A DNA stretch of 64,000 nucleotides from the NCBI GenBank assembly GCA_002286715.1, contig NSJX01000008.1, forward strand, positions 707,630 to 771,629, given 5' to 3'. The DNA comes from Dentipellis sp. KUC8613 (taxonomy: Eukaryota > Basidiomycota > Agaricomycetes > Russulales > Hericiaceae). The notes beneath the pieces were generated by a model. The model was given only the letters and a program-made list of their open reading frames with translations. It was not told the origin of the DNA and searched no databases. A program made the position numbers and the translations under genes. Positions 23,273-34,364 of the stretch are shown piece after piece (within the stretch, counting starts at the first letter, position 1; each line of letters begins with the position of its first letter).

Positions 23273-26200
23273 ATGAGGACTCCCGACACCTCACCCTCCT
23301 TGTCATTGAGGGAGAAGTATGCCCTTGTGGAGGAGGGACGTAAGCGCCAGATGAAGGATGGCGAGTTCTGGTATCTTGTCTCTCGGTCGTGGTTCAGGCG
23401 ATGGGAGAAGGCCATGACTGGAGAGCAGGACAAAGAAGGCGGTGTCGACGAGAAGGACCTCGGTCCAGTTGACAACTCTCCTCTGCTCGATGCCTCGGGG
23501 CAGCTCGTCAAAGCGCCCGTTGAGGGTGTCGATACTGAATTCTTCCCCGTTGATATATGGGACGTCATATGCTCTTGGTATGGTTCAAACTCCATCTTGC
23601 CCTGCATCAGATTTTACCTCGTCTCTTAAGGTATGGGAAACCGGAACATACCATTCGGCGCCAGGTGGTTACACTTGGTGTCTTCCAAGAGACGTGTCTG
23701 GAACTGCACCCTCTGCGGCTCAAGGTCTTCCGTCTCACTGACAATCTGAACTCATCAGAGACATCGGGGGCATCAGAGCAAGTCACCTATGCTTCCATCA
23801 CTCGACAGGTCAAAGATCTTCTCCAAGATCTTGCTCGGGCAATTCACCCATCCTTCTCTGAGGAGTTTCGCGTCTGGAGAGTTACCAGCGGAGACGATCT
23901 GCACGGAATCGATTACCCGTCTGGTCTGCTTCTGCAACAGAATACAGAGATCCTGGAGCCCAGCGACGAGACGCTCCCCGATGCACTTATCGAATCAGAG
24001 GATTCCTTTGTTGTGGAATTCGCCCAGGGTGGCAAATGGATCATGACTGAGCTTCCGCCGCTGGCCACTCAGGGAGGCGGCTTCTTTGGGGACGCCGCGG
24101 TCTCGACAACGGGGTCTCCCGCAAACGAACCTGGTGCTTTGGGTCTCGGAAACTTGTGAGTTTTCTCAATATGCAAAATCCCTGACACTGAACTAGTGGT
24201 AGGGGAAACACTTGCTTCATGAACTCCGCTTTGCAATGTCTGTCCCATATCCAGGAACTCTCAGATTATTTCACGAGTGAGTGGCTTTCTATATCTTTGA
24301 CAATCGTTCTTTATGTCTTTGCAGCTGGAGCCTTCGAGGGCGAACTGAACCGCGAAAATCCCTTGGGCATGAAGGGCGCCATCGCCGAGACGTTCGGCGC
24401 TTTACTGCGACGCATTTGGTCAACCACCTCCCCCGTCGCCGCCTACTCGCCACGCAAGTTCAAGTCCGTTCTGCAACGTTTCGCACCCCAGTTCTCGGGC
24501 TATCACCAGCAAGACTCGCAGGAGCTGGTGGCCTTCTTGCTCGATGGGCTTCACGAGGACTTGAATCGGGTCAAGGAAAGGCCCTACGTCGAGAAGCCTG
24601 AATGGCAGGGAGGAGGCGACTTAGAGCTCGTGCAGTTGGCGAGGGAGAGCTGGGAGGGCTATGTCAAGAGGAACAACAGCGTCATTGTCGATCTATTCCA
24701 GGGTCAATACAAGAGCACTCTTGTCTGCCCCGAGTGCAAGAAGGTACGCGTCACCTCGTTCATTTCATGCATCACATCTACTCAACTACATATCCTATTG
24801 TGAATAGGTGTCGATCACGTTCGACCCGTTCATGTACCTCACCCTGCCGATACCTGCGCAGAAGAAATGGCGCCACACAATCTTCTATATCCCATGGGAC
24901 ACCGCCAAACCGCCTGTGAAAGTCCCCGTCGAGATCAACCGCACTGCGTCGTTCAGAGACCTGCGCAACCTCCTGGGCCGTTGGATGGACGCGAATCCTG
25001 ACAATGTGGGTTTTCGTACATGCCTTTTGAGATTGATATCTTGTACGAGTACTTATTCGTACCAAAGCTCCTTACAGTTGAGATATTCGCACACAGGATA
25101 TACAAGAATCTGGACGATTCTGTGTTGTGCGGCGAGTTGTCGGAGGACGATACCGTTTTCTGCTATGAATTACCGAGTCATGCTCAGCAAGCGCGTTCCT
25201 ACGCTAATCAGCAGACGGAAAACGATCCTTTCATTGTTCCGGTTTTCTTACGCGGTACTGCTGTCTCCGACCAAGACACGCAGGCGACGTCGCTCTTCGC
25301 GCACCCTTTCGTGGTCGCTATCAGCGCAGGCGATGCGCATACTGTCGAGGGCATAAAGAACGCGGTCGCCGCGCAACTTCAGCGCTGGGTCAGTGGCGGA
25401 CAGGATGCTATCAGCACGCCAGACAGCGGTATCATCATTTGACCTCTTCGATTGCCCGTTCGCTCACAGTGTCTTCGGGATTATAGCCTTCTCTCTGAAG
25501 CTGCAAGCAAATAACAAAGACTTTGGTGCCTCATTCAGCGCCGGGCCGAACGGCAAGAAGGAGGAATCATGGGAGGACCGACAGCTCGCGGGAGACCCAG
25601 TCCTTCTGCGCCCAAACGATGCGCTCTACCTCGATTTCAGCGAAGCCGCAAAGGCGCGCTTTTTCCCGGCGGCTGCCTCTGCGGCGCCTGTGCCCTGGGA
25701 CGCCAGTACCTGGGAGACTTTTGCCCATCCGGAGTACGAGGAACTGTTGCGCATCTCCGCAGAGAAGAAAGACCAGAGTATCACACTCCAAGACTGCCTC
25801 GACGAGTTCACCAAGGAAGAAAGGCTCGGCGAGGACGACCCGTGGTACTGCCCGCGCTGCCAGAAACACCAGCAGGCGGCGAAGAAATTCGACCTCTGGA
25901 GTGTCCCGGACGTGCTCGTCGTCCACCTCAAGCGGTTCTCGAGCTCGCATGCGCTGCGGGACAAAATCGAGATGCGGGTCGACTTTCCGGTGCGCGGCCT
26001 TGATCTGAGCGGTGCAGCCCAGCAGCGGCAGGTCGCGAGGAAGCTGCAGGCGCAGGGCGTCGACGTTGGTGCGCTGGGGCTGAGCGCGGACGATGTGGAG
26101 GAGCCGTTGGTGTATGATCTGTACGCGGTGTCGGAGCACCGGAGCAGCGAGCTGGAGCAGGGGCACTACACCAGCGATGCGTACAACCATATCACCGGCC

Positions 26201-26407
26201 GCTGGTACCATTTCGCAGACGAGAAAGTGACGCCGTCGCAGCCGGAGTCTGCTGTGGTGCGTAGCTGAACTCTGTGCGCCTGTGCATCGCCTGATGATTG
26301 TCTTTTTTTCGCAGAATGAAGATGCTTATCTTTTGTTTTACAAGCTCCGTACGTCTAGACCTCTTGGCGGGAAGACGCATTCCACGCTCCAAGAGCCGCA
26401 TTCATAG
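23273..26407 (+). CDS. UBP12-like ubiquitin-specific protease, derived shortened copy
   Basis: A DUSP domain ([19 protein letters not shown]) begins about 80 residues closer to the start than in the full-length paralog at 52891-57313. The catalytic Cys box reads [17 protein letters not shown] across an intron ending at 24202. Also present are the [13 protein letters not shown] box, a CPECKK...CPRCQ zinc site, and the His box [10 protein letters not shown] with WYHFADE. The C-terminus stops at 26407 after [15 protein letters not shown], so the tail of about 230 residues found in the paralog is gone. An acidic linker of about 80 residues is also missing; in its place an intron (25429-25486) is needed to keep the frame. 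If that intron is not spliced, translation ends at 25442, before the His box, and the product would be inactive. All catalytic residues are present if spliced. This is either a functional paralog or a young pseudogene. Confidence 0.75.
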
Positions 26408-26557
26408 ACTCTTCTGGAGGATAGACAATCTAGGCGAAAGTGCCAGTGATCGAGGGGAAGGTTCACAGCAGCCTGACTACCAGTGCTATGGAAGGGATAA
26501 AATCCAGGACGCTATCTCAATTCACGGAGACATGATAAGTACAGTGCGATAATGGAA

Positions 26558-28574
26558 CTACGATTCTGTGGGCCGTGCAACAGGTGAAGAAAGTGCGCAT
26601 AGTTCCGGGTCTGGACGTTCCCCGAGCGCGTTCATGAACCGCTCATACGTCACGGTGCCTCCTGCCGTTTCCTCGTCCCATGCCTCAGGAACTTGTCCCA
26701 GTGTGACAGCTGACTCCCTCGCAATTAACAGCCTCCAGTATTCGTGGAACATATTCTGCAGCGGTTGAATCCACTGCTGGTGCAAGGGCTTGAAGGCAGG
26801 CGTGATGCAATCCGTGATATCGCGAGAGGATTCGTCGAGCGACAGAAATGCCTTCTTGTTTTTCCTCATCGCAGGCCACGATACCGCCATCCATTCAGTG
26901 GCGATCGTGGGGTTACGTGGCCTCTCCTTGCCGTTCAACTCATAGTGGACGGCAGCCCAAACGAGGATATACAGGAAAGATTCGAGGTCGTGTCGATAGA
27001 GGTGACGAGGAGGGCTCTCGGTCAAGGTATCTATAGCCATGAATGGGACGATTCGTGTTTGATAGTGAGCCGTTGCAGTGTACCTTTCTCCCAATGTTGG
27101 TGTCTTCTCTGCTAGATCCCAGTCACTGAGGGTACCACAAGGCTTCCCTTTAGGCCCGTCACGACTAAACATCATGTTTCCATCGCTTAGGTCTCGGTGC
27201 AATACTTTGGCTTTTGAAAAAGCCGCCCTATGCGCTGTCATGCATTGGATCAACGAACAAAGGAACGTAAAAATCAAGAAAGTGCTCACCGCGAACGATG
27301 TCCAAAAATACAGATTTGAATTCATCCACAGAGCGAGCGTCACGTAAGTATTGGTAACGTGGGGTGACAAGGACTCGCGGTACGCGGTGCTCTGGAAGCA
27401 ACAGGCCACGTAGATCTGTTAAGTGGGTTCGAGGAAGAAAGGCCTGCGCGCCGCCGTGGTCAATAGCGACAGAGAATTTGAGATCCGGCACGACCACAGT
27501 CCCACGTCCGACGGTTCCATATTGGACATATGGGGCCGGTCCTGGGATGTCACATTCAAGTGGCTCAAATATCGTCTCGTCGCTGACCGTAGAGTAATAC
27601 GGAAATTCGACGGAGGACTTAGCAATAGAAGATAGGTGCTGGTGTTTGGCAGTGGGGGGTTGAATTATGGGTTTGTACCCAAGATGATATGGATTGCAGC
27701 AGAAGAGGGCAACTGAGACGAGGACGAAGAGCTCAGGATCCTCGAAGAAGTTCAAGTCGTGCGATTTGATGACGCCGATACCGTCGAAATACCAGAGGGA
27801 AAGGGTTTTGTCCTTGATGAACATCCCCGTACGCGTGGCATACCGTCGATTTCCGACCGCTGAAAGACTCTCGAGCGCATAGCGAGCGAGTCGCAGCTCG
27901 TCCGCGGTGAATTGCCGACCTTCGTGTCCCTGAGCCTCTTCCGGTCCCCGTACAACATCTTCCTCTAATATCTTACCTGACTCCTCATCCGATCCTCCCT
28001 CGGCGCCATTAATCGCTTCCTGCTCTGCCTCCGCTAGCTTGGCACGTTTTCGCGTGACCATCGGCGTCGAGGGGAATTTCCTTTTCTCACCCGTCTGGCT
28101 CAATACGTGGGCGTTGCTTCGCTTGATGCTCTCGAGGTATTCATCGACCTGTTGCCTCGTCCGCGAAGTGCTATCTTTCCTCTTGAACTCCAAGAAAAGA
28201 GCAACGTTGTTGAAGTTAAGTTTCCCGTCCTTCCGTCTCACGGGCTCGGTACCGTCAATGAGCACGACGGCGTCCTGCTTCCGCTTATTGAGATCGCTGT
28301 GCGCCGCCTGAGTGCCTAAAGGAAGCAGTTCGAGATTACACGGCGGCTTGAGATGGCTGAGGCGCTTGAAGGCTTGAGATTTTGCGTCCTTGAGCATGTC
28401 GCAGAATGGCTCGTGACGCTTGGGCTCCAGGCCACACATTAGATACTCCCGCTGCTTGGCCACCGGGACCTTGTATTTCCACGACCCCCATTGGAGTTGT
28501 CTGTCGTCAAACCCCCAGACGTGTTTGACGAAGTCGCGGATGGAGACGCCCTCAGGCTCCTGCAGGTTGTTCAT
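26558..28574 (-). CDS. FunK1-type fungal protein kinase
   Basis: The two visible exons are 27290-28574 and 26558-27234, joined in phase by a 55-base intron. The kinase core shows the FunK1 variants of canonical motifs: HRDLSDGNMM as catalytic loop and LSDWDLA in place of DFG, followed by the activation-loop stretch GERYTATAHYQTRIVPFMAI. The regions LNFNNVALFLEFK and the helical segments after it fit the N-lobe insert typical of the family. FunK1 kinases are expanded in multicellular basidiomycetes; their substrates are largely unknown. The ATG at 28574 may be internal: the frame stays open upstream (TVNPRLKNDV) to a possible acceptor near 28600, so one or more N-terminal exons probably lie between 28600 and about 29000. 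I could not define them. Confidence 0.82.
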
Positions 28575-29444
28575 GACGTCGTTCTTCAGCCGTGGGTTGA
28601 CTGTCCCCAGTGAGAAGCCTCCCGGGCAAACTTAATCGCCGTGGAAACTGAGACGAAGGATATCAAGAGGCGTGTCGTGTACCTCGAGATCGACTAAAAA
28701 ACGTTAGAGGACATTCAAAGAAAAGAGAGCTGCGGCCGCTCACTTTGATTTCCTATAGCATTCGCCGAAGTTGAAGCTCGCAGATGGCGGTGACAGAATC
28801 TGAAGCTGTGAACATGGTTGTGAAGGAGGGAATGAACTTCTGGATACGGATACGAACCTGACGTTCTTATATTTTTGAGCAACTCGACGCACATATTCAA
28901 TGTGGTGGCATGAGCCCGAGGTATTGGCGTTACGCCGCCGCTAGCGGAGACAATGCAGTCGGAGTAGCGTCGGGGCTTGATCAGTGTAGCGTCATGTGAC
29001 ATGCCGTGTTCCGGCTCAGACCAAAAGATATATGATCTTGTTATTGTAAAGCCTCCCTCTCCTTAATTATCTACCTCTGTTCAGCAGCTGAAACCACTGC
29101 ATATGTCTTCATATGAACCACCCTGCTCCTTTCTCTGCCAATATTTTTGGAAAAGAAACCGCCGCTAACGTCACGGCCTGTCACAAGTCCGTCATACCGA
29201 AATCTTGGAGAACACGCACCGACCGCCCTGCCTCTCGAGCAGAAATTTATTAGCACTTTTTTGACGCTTTAGAGATAGTGAACAATCGTTTCGTTTGTAC
29301 AACGATTGAATGCGACTTGGGGCCGCGCAAATGAGTGCATGCAGTAACACTGATGCTCCGACGCGTCGGCTCGCACTGTAGAGTACTCGAGCTCCGGCCT
29401 GCGATCGCGCGTCCGCCACTGGCAACTGTGACACTCTACCCCCC
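28575..29444. other. Divergent intergenic region (FunK1 / CCZ1)
   Basis: The left part likely contains undefined 5' exons of the kinase gene: consensus donors and acceptors are seen near 28687-28745, but no coding model is convincing. The right part is the CCZ1 promoter. No repeat was seen. Confidence 0.45.
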
Positions 29445-32256
29445 ATGAGCAGACTGCCCCCCGCCCTCCTCTACCTGACGATTTACAACCCGACGCTGCG
29501 CCCGTCGGGGCCCGTCGCGCCCGACGACGAGGACGCCGAAGAGGAGGCGCACATCCTCTTCTACACCGCGCGCGAGCGCGCCGTCTCGCGCGACACGATG
29601 CTGCGCCAGGTCGGGCTCGCCAAGGCGCTCGGCAGCTTCTCCGAGTGCGTGCGCGTCCTCTCTTTCTCTTTCTCTTTCTCTTTCTCTTTCTCTGCCTCTG
29701 GCGCCGTGGCAGAGCCCGCGCTGATGGTGCCGCGAGCAGGATCTTCGCGCAGGGCGCGCCGTGCGACAACGTGCACGGGCAGACGCGCCGCATGCTCATG
29801 CTCGCGCCCGAGCCTGACTTCTGGATCCACGCAGTGAGTCCTCCGCCGCCGCCCCTCTCGCGCTGCATCTGCCATGCTCATGTAGCAGGAATGCTAGTGC
29901 GTCGAGCTGGCCAAGACGCCGCGCCGCGCCGTGTCGAAGAAGGGCAAGGGCAGGGAGAGGGAGAAAGGGCGGGGGAAGGAGAAAGAGAAGGATGCGGCGA
30001 AGGGTGGAGATAAGGGCAAGGCGAAGGCGAAGACGCCGGAGGAGGTGGTATACGATTACCACGATGGTTCCGTGCAGGATGCGTCGCTGCGCTCGCAGAT
30101 TATGCGCGGGTACGAGCAGTTCAAGGTGCGTTCGCTCGCGTCTGCGTGTGTAGGGTCTATCGATGATGTTTGGTATGGGGCGTAGCTTATACACGGCTCG
30201 TTCACGTCGATCTTACATACCCTCGGCCAGCAGGCCCTCGAGCTGCAGCTCGAGCGCTTCTTCACCGTGTGGGCGTGGAAGTGGGACATTGAGGAGGACT
30301 CGGACTTTGGCTCGCATCTCGGTGCGTGACACACCGTACGCCTCGCCTGCTAATGCTGATTCCTTAGCTTTGACTCCCGACAGGACTATCGCTACATCCC
30401 TTATACAAGACCCTCACGCCCCTCCTCGACGAATTCACCGCCCAAATACCCTCCACCGCCTCCCCGCGCGCCTTCGCGCTCCTCCCACCGCACATCGTGC
30501 CCTCCACCTCCTTCACCACGCCCACCGACGCCGACGCCGACGCCGTGCTCCCCGCACTCCCGCTCTACCTCCTCTCGCGCATCCCGCCGCCGCGCCCGCC
30601 CTCCCCACCCCCACCCCCGCCGTCCGCTTCCGAGCCGGAAATACCGAGGCACGACGACGCGCCGGGGTTCAACGGCGAGATGCGGCACGTGCTGAGCGCG
30701 AGCGGCAGCGCGCTCGTCGCGCTCGGCTCGGCGGTGGACGTGCGCAAGTGGAGCTGGCCGGGCTACCTCACGCTGCCGAAGGGGCTTGTTTCGAAGCCGG
30801 CCACGCCGGACTCGCTCGCGCAGGCGCCGTCGGGCAGCGAGAAAGGTAACGGGGCGGAGCCGGCCGCGGAGTCGGAGCAGGCGGGAGAGGGGGATGGGGA
30901 CGGGCTGCCGCGGCTGGCGCTGCCCAGCGATGGGGGTTCGGTGTCGATGCCGCTGCCGGAGCCCGTGCAGGTGGACAGGGAGAGCCTGTTCGAGGCGATG
31001 TCGTCCGTGAGCGTGAACGCGATCTCGGACGACGTGCGCCGGGCGGAGGACGAGGCGGACGTGGAGGCGGAGAGCAGCGAGCGCGCGAGCAGGGAGGCCG
31101 CGGACGACGCGGACGACGCGGATTTGCACATACCCGAAGGCGTGCCGGGCGGGGTGGGTGGTGAGAATGGAGATGGGGACGAGGATGGGGATGGAGATAG
31201 AGATGGGGAGGAAGGCCTGATGACCGCGAAGCCGGACCCCGCGCCGCCGCAGCTGTCGGCGGTCAACGTGGGCGCGTCGCCGCTGCTCTTGCCGCGCCCG
31301 GCGCTCTCGCGGGCGTCGAGCTTCAGCGTGACCGCACCCGCACCCGCACCCGCACCCGCACCCGTGCCGCCGCTCCCGACGTTCGCCCCGCTGTCGATCT
31401 ACACGGCCCCCCGCGCGGACCCGCTCGCGACCGAGCGGCGGAAAGTGCTGTATCTCTTCGTGAGTGCACCGTCATTGTCACCTCATCCCCCTCCCCCAGC
31501 GTCGGTATCAGGAGGATATGATGCTCAGAGAGGGCGGCGGCGGTTGCAGAACGACCAGCAGGCGCTCGCGTTCGTCGCGCGCGCGGACGGCGAGTACTCC
31601 GAGGACGAGATGCGGCGCATGCGAGAGGCCGCGGCGGCGTTGTTTGCGAAGCTCGCGGAGAAGCTGGAGGAGGACAGGGCGGAGCGCAGCCGGTGCGTGT
31701 ATCTTTGTCTGCTCAGCCCGGTCAAGTTCCTCATGGCTGACGTGGTTGTGGACGCGGGCGTGATTGTGGTGTGGTAATTGTGTGGCTGGGGACTGGGACG
31801 GGGATGTGGGGACGGACAGCGCGCCGGACATGCTCGCGCACTCGCAGAGTGCGACGAAGATCCTGCAGCCGAAGGACACGTACGTGATCGACACGGGCCG
31901 CGGGACGGCGCTCGCGAGCGCGGGGTTCGCGTCGCGCTCCGAACACCTGTACACCGGGCAGCAGCTCATCAGGTGCGCTCTTCGCTCGTTTGTTTGTTCC
32001 TTCCTTGCTGCGCTCCTCGGAGTTCGGGGGATTGCCTGTGAGCTTTGCTGACGTTCGGCGGAACTGCAGTGCGCCGGACGGGGACGTGCTGGAGGTGTTC
32101 TCGCGGACGCAGGGCGCGCAGCACTGGTTCATCGCGCGGCGCGAGGCGGAGGGCGCGGTGTACATGGAGGTGGGGCGCAAGGAGACGACGCTGACGGACG
32201 TGGACAACGAGCTGGAGGTGCTCATGCGGCGGTATGCCGACACGGACCAGGTTTAG
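29445..32256 (+). CDS. CCZ1: Ccz1, subunit of the Mon1-Ccz1 Rab7 exchange factor
   Basis: The start is MSRLPPALLYLTIYNPTL at 29445, the conserved longin-like N-terminus of fungal Ccz1. It continues with EEEAHILFYTARERAVSRD and MLRQVGLAKALGSFSE, then across an intron IFAQGAPCDNVHGQ and PEPDFWIHA. Further exons code a Lys-rich insert, the segment IHGSFTSILHTLG, and a C-terminal part ending at 32256. Ccz1 with Mon1 activates Ypt7/Rab7 on late endosomes, autophagosomes and vacuoles. The middle (30590-31350) is an unusually long, GC-rich insert of Pro, Asp and Glu low-complexity sequence, including short tandem repeats. About eight exons are inferred, and the 3' exon limits rest on consensus only. 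The gene is convergent with the next one. Confidence 0.87.
29661..29695 (+). repeat. TTTCTC microsatellite in CCZ1 intron 1
   Basis: About six copies of a six-base T/C unit form the pyrimidine-rich part of the first intron, upstream of its acceptor. It may act as a long polypyrimidine tract and is likely length-variable. Confidence 0.8.
31330..31365 (+). repeat. CACCCG minisatellite coding Ala-Pro repeats in CCZ1
   Basis: A six-base unit repeats about five times and codes alternating Ala-Pro. It sits in the low-complexity insert of the CCZ1 protein. Confidence 0.75.
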
Positions 32257-32493
32257 CTAGCTAGTACGCGCTGCTGCAGGATCTATAGGAATGCATAGTG
32301 AAAGCATAAGAGGATATGGTATTGCCCAATATCGGGGTGTAGAGTACAGACGCGGTGCGATGGAGTCTAAGGACGGTGATGGGGGAGCTATGATACATGC
32401 CAGACATTCCGGAGACAAAGCGACAAAGACCAGAACACGACTATAGCCAAGGGGGCTCGATCAGATGAGGATCACGCGCGGGCAGGCCGCGGC

Positions 32494-33349
32494 TCAGGAC
32501 ATGAGGCGCTCGCCCCAGACGAGCCGCTGCCGGTGCGCGCGGTACGCGCCGCGGAGCGTGATCCAGACGACCCAGGCGGTGAGCGAGAAGCAGACGAGGA
32601 AGAGCACGCGCACGAGCAGCTTCCAGCGCTCGGACACCGGGCTCGCCGTCGTGAACACGATCGTCCGCCAGCGCTCGTAGAAGTCCGTGTTCAGCCACTC
32701 GAGGTCGTGCACCAGCTCTTTCGCCTTTTAAGACCTCTGTAAGTACCACGGTTTGAGGGCGGAGGGTGGAGCGCACCTTTTCCCAGCCCGAGTCGTACGT
32801 GGCGTGGATGTGCACCGTCTGGGCCTGCACGGCGGGCAGCGTCTTCTCGAGCCGCGAGAGCACCTCCATCGACTCGGCGAGCTGCTCGTCGATGTGTGGC
32901 ACGTACCCCCGCAACGCCTCTTTGTCTGCGCGCCGGCTGTTGCGCTGCACCCGGGTCAGACGCGTGCTCGGCCACATATATATACGCAAGAGAAACAGAC
33001 CTTGAGCGCATTGTAGGCATCGCGCAGGAGGCCTTCGATCGCGCGGCAGTTGCTGAGGTCCTCGGAGAGTTTATCCTGGGAAGAGGGGGTGTTGGGAGGA
33101 TAAAGGTGAAAGTAAGGCACATCAAAGCGTACCTCGAGCTCCTTGATCTGCTGCTCGTAGTTCGCGGCGCGCTGCGTCGTGCTGCTCAGCACGGCATCGA
33201 ACTTCCTGGTGCTGCACGCGCACGGGTCAGCATATCGCGCTGCAGGAGATAAAGCGAATTCACATGGATGCGGCGCCGTCGTCAAAGGCGGCTAGCTGGG
33301 GCTTGGGCGAGCGCAGGAGGAGGCTCGGCGTCGACGCGTCGAAGGACAT
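32494..33349 (-). CDS. Small coiled-coil protein with C-terminal membrane anchor, unknown function
   Basis: I do not recognise the family. A consistent model starts with MSFDASTPSLLLRSPKPQLA at 33349 and runs through five exons to a stop at 32494-32496, about 205 residues. Exon joins are in phase: the second exon starts MKFDAVLSSTTQRAANYEQQ, the third DKLSEDLSNCRAIEGLL, the fourth RNSRRADKEALRGYVPH, the fifth AKELVHDLEWLNTDFY. The middle is predicted helical and coiled-coil-like. Near the C-terminus a hydrophobic stretch, LLVRVLFLVCFSLTAWVVWI, is followed by a basic tail, RGAYRAHRQR. This suggests a tail-anchored protein facing the cytosol, perhaps on the ER, nuclear envelope or mitochondria. 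Function cannot be inferred from the sequence. Confidence 0.65.
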
Positions 33350-34364
33350 GGGTTGCGGTGTGTGGTGTGTGTGTGGTGTGGAGGAAAGGGGGGAAGGAGG
33401 GTCAGAAGGACAGGGAGAGTGGGGGCGCGGAGGGCAAAGAGGGCATTGTATTATGTACGGACGGGCGGAGGAGTTCGTTCTTTCATCTGCGGGCTCGTTG
33501 CTCCTCTCGGCTGACTGCTCCCCACGCGACGCCGCAGACCCCGGACTCCCCGCCGCGACGTCACCCGATCGTCCGTCCCCGATCGATGCCCGACTGCCAT
33601 CGAAGATCTCCGACCAGAGCTCAGAAGCACAGCTGCTGTACTACTGCTACCTGGCAGCTATGCGGATCCACCTGCGACGCGACGTCGAGCAAGCAAGCTC
33701 TGGCTGGCTGAAGCTTGCGATTCGGTCTCAGGGGGCCGTGAAGTATAACGAATATGTGCCAGGAGAGAGGGTCTGTTCGAAGCGCGGATTTTACTAAATT
33801 AAATACCGCATGTCCCGCCACGCGTCCGGCCGAACGGAACTCCCTCCCGCACCCTCCCTTGCCGGCGGGCCTCTCCGCACCGCGTACCCTTCTAGACAAG
33901 TGCTCTATAGTGCACAGCTGTTGCTTTGGATGTTTGCGGGGCCTGTGGCGCCATGTTTGGTTTCTTGGTACTCACCCATGGCGTGCTGCAGCTGCTGCGG
34001 ATCATCTTGTCAAATTTCAATGAACGGCTTGGATTCTTGGAGCTGTGCAGGATTGAACTCGGAACGTTTGATTGGGAAAGAATCTTGCCGCGGCTGGAGC
34101 CTCGTGCTCCCAAGGACGCTCAGAACGTTCAACTGGGTGTAATTACTGTCAAAGTCTAGGTTCCGAGTCTAGTAAGTATTTTACAGAAAGAAGCATACGC
34201 TGCCCAGCCCTGCTACAAATTCATGGATATTGCATCCACATGCACATGAAGCACCCAAGTTTTCTCCTACCCCATCGGCCTCGCGCACATGACCGCAAGG
34301 AACAGCCAAGCGTGGTGCCTTAGCTTGCACAGTACTGTCAATGCAACAGCCACAGCCTCGAGGC
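33350..34364. other. Intergenic region, no gene recognised
   Basis: About 1 kb between two minus-strand genes. It holds the promoter of the tail-anchored gene, with a G-rich purine tract near 33360-33440, and the 3' flank of the methyltransferase. Open frames here have no conserved features. Confidence 0.5.

Noticed and set aside
25567..26211. Minus-strand open frame opposite the UBP12-like catalytic exon
   Set aside because: The same kind of shadow appears opposite the other UBP12 copy, which follows from homology of the coding strand, not from an antisense gene.
23273..28574. UBP12-like copy and FunK1 kinase as a linked signalling or selfish module
   Set aside because: They are merely convergent neighbours. 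Nothing in the sequence ties their functions together, and FunK1 genes are scattered widely in basidiomycete genomes.
29661..29695. T/C microsatellite considered as a transposon end or CRISPR-like repeat
   Set aside because: A simple six-base tandem repeat inside an intron, with no spacers, inverted partner or target duplication.
30401..31129. 242-codon minus-strand open frame opposite CCZ1
   Set aside because: Arg-rich repeats complementary to the low-complexity CCZ1 insert; no independent support.
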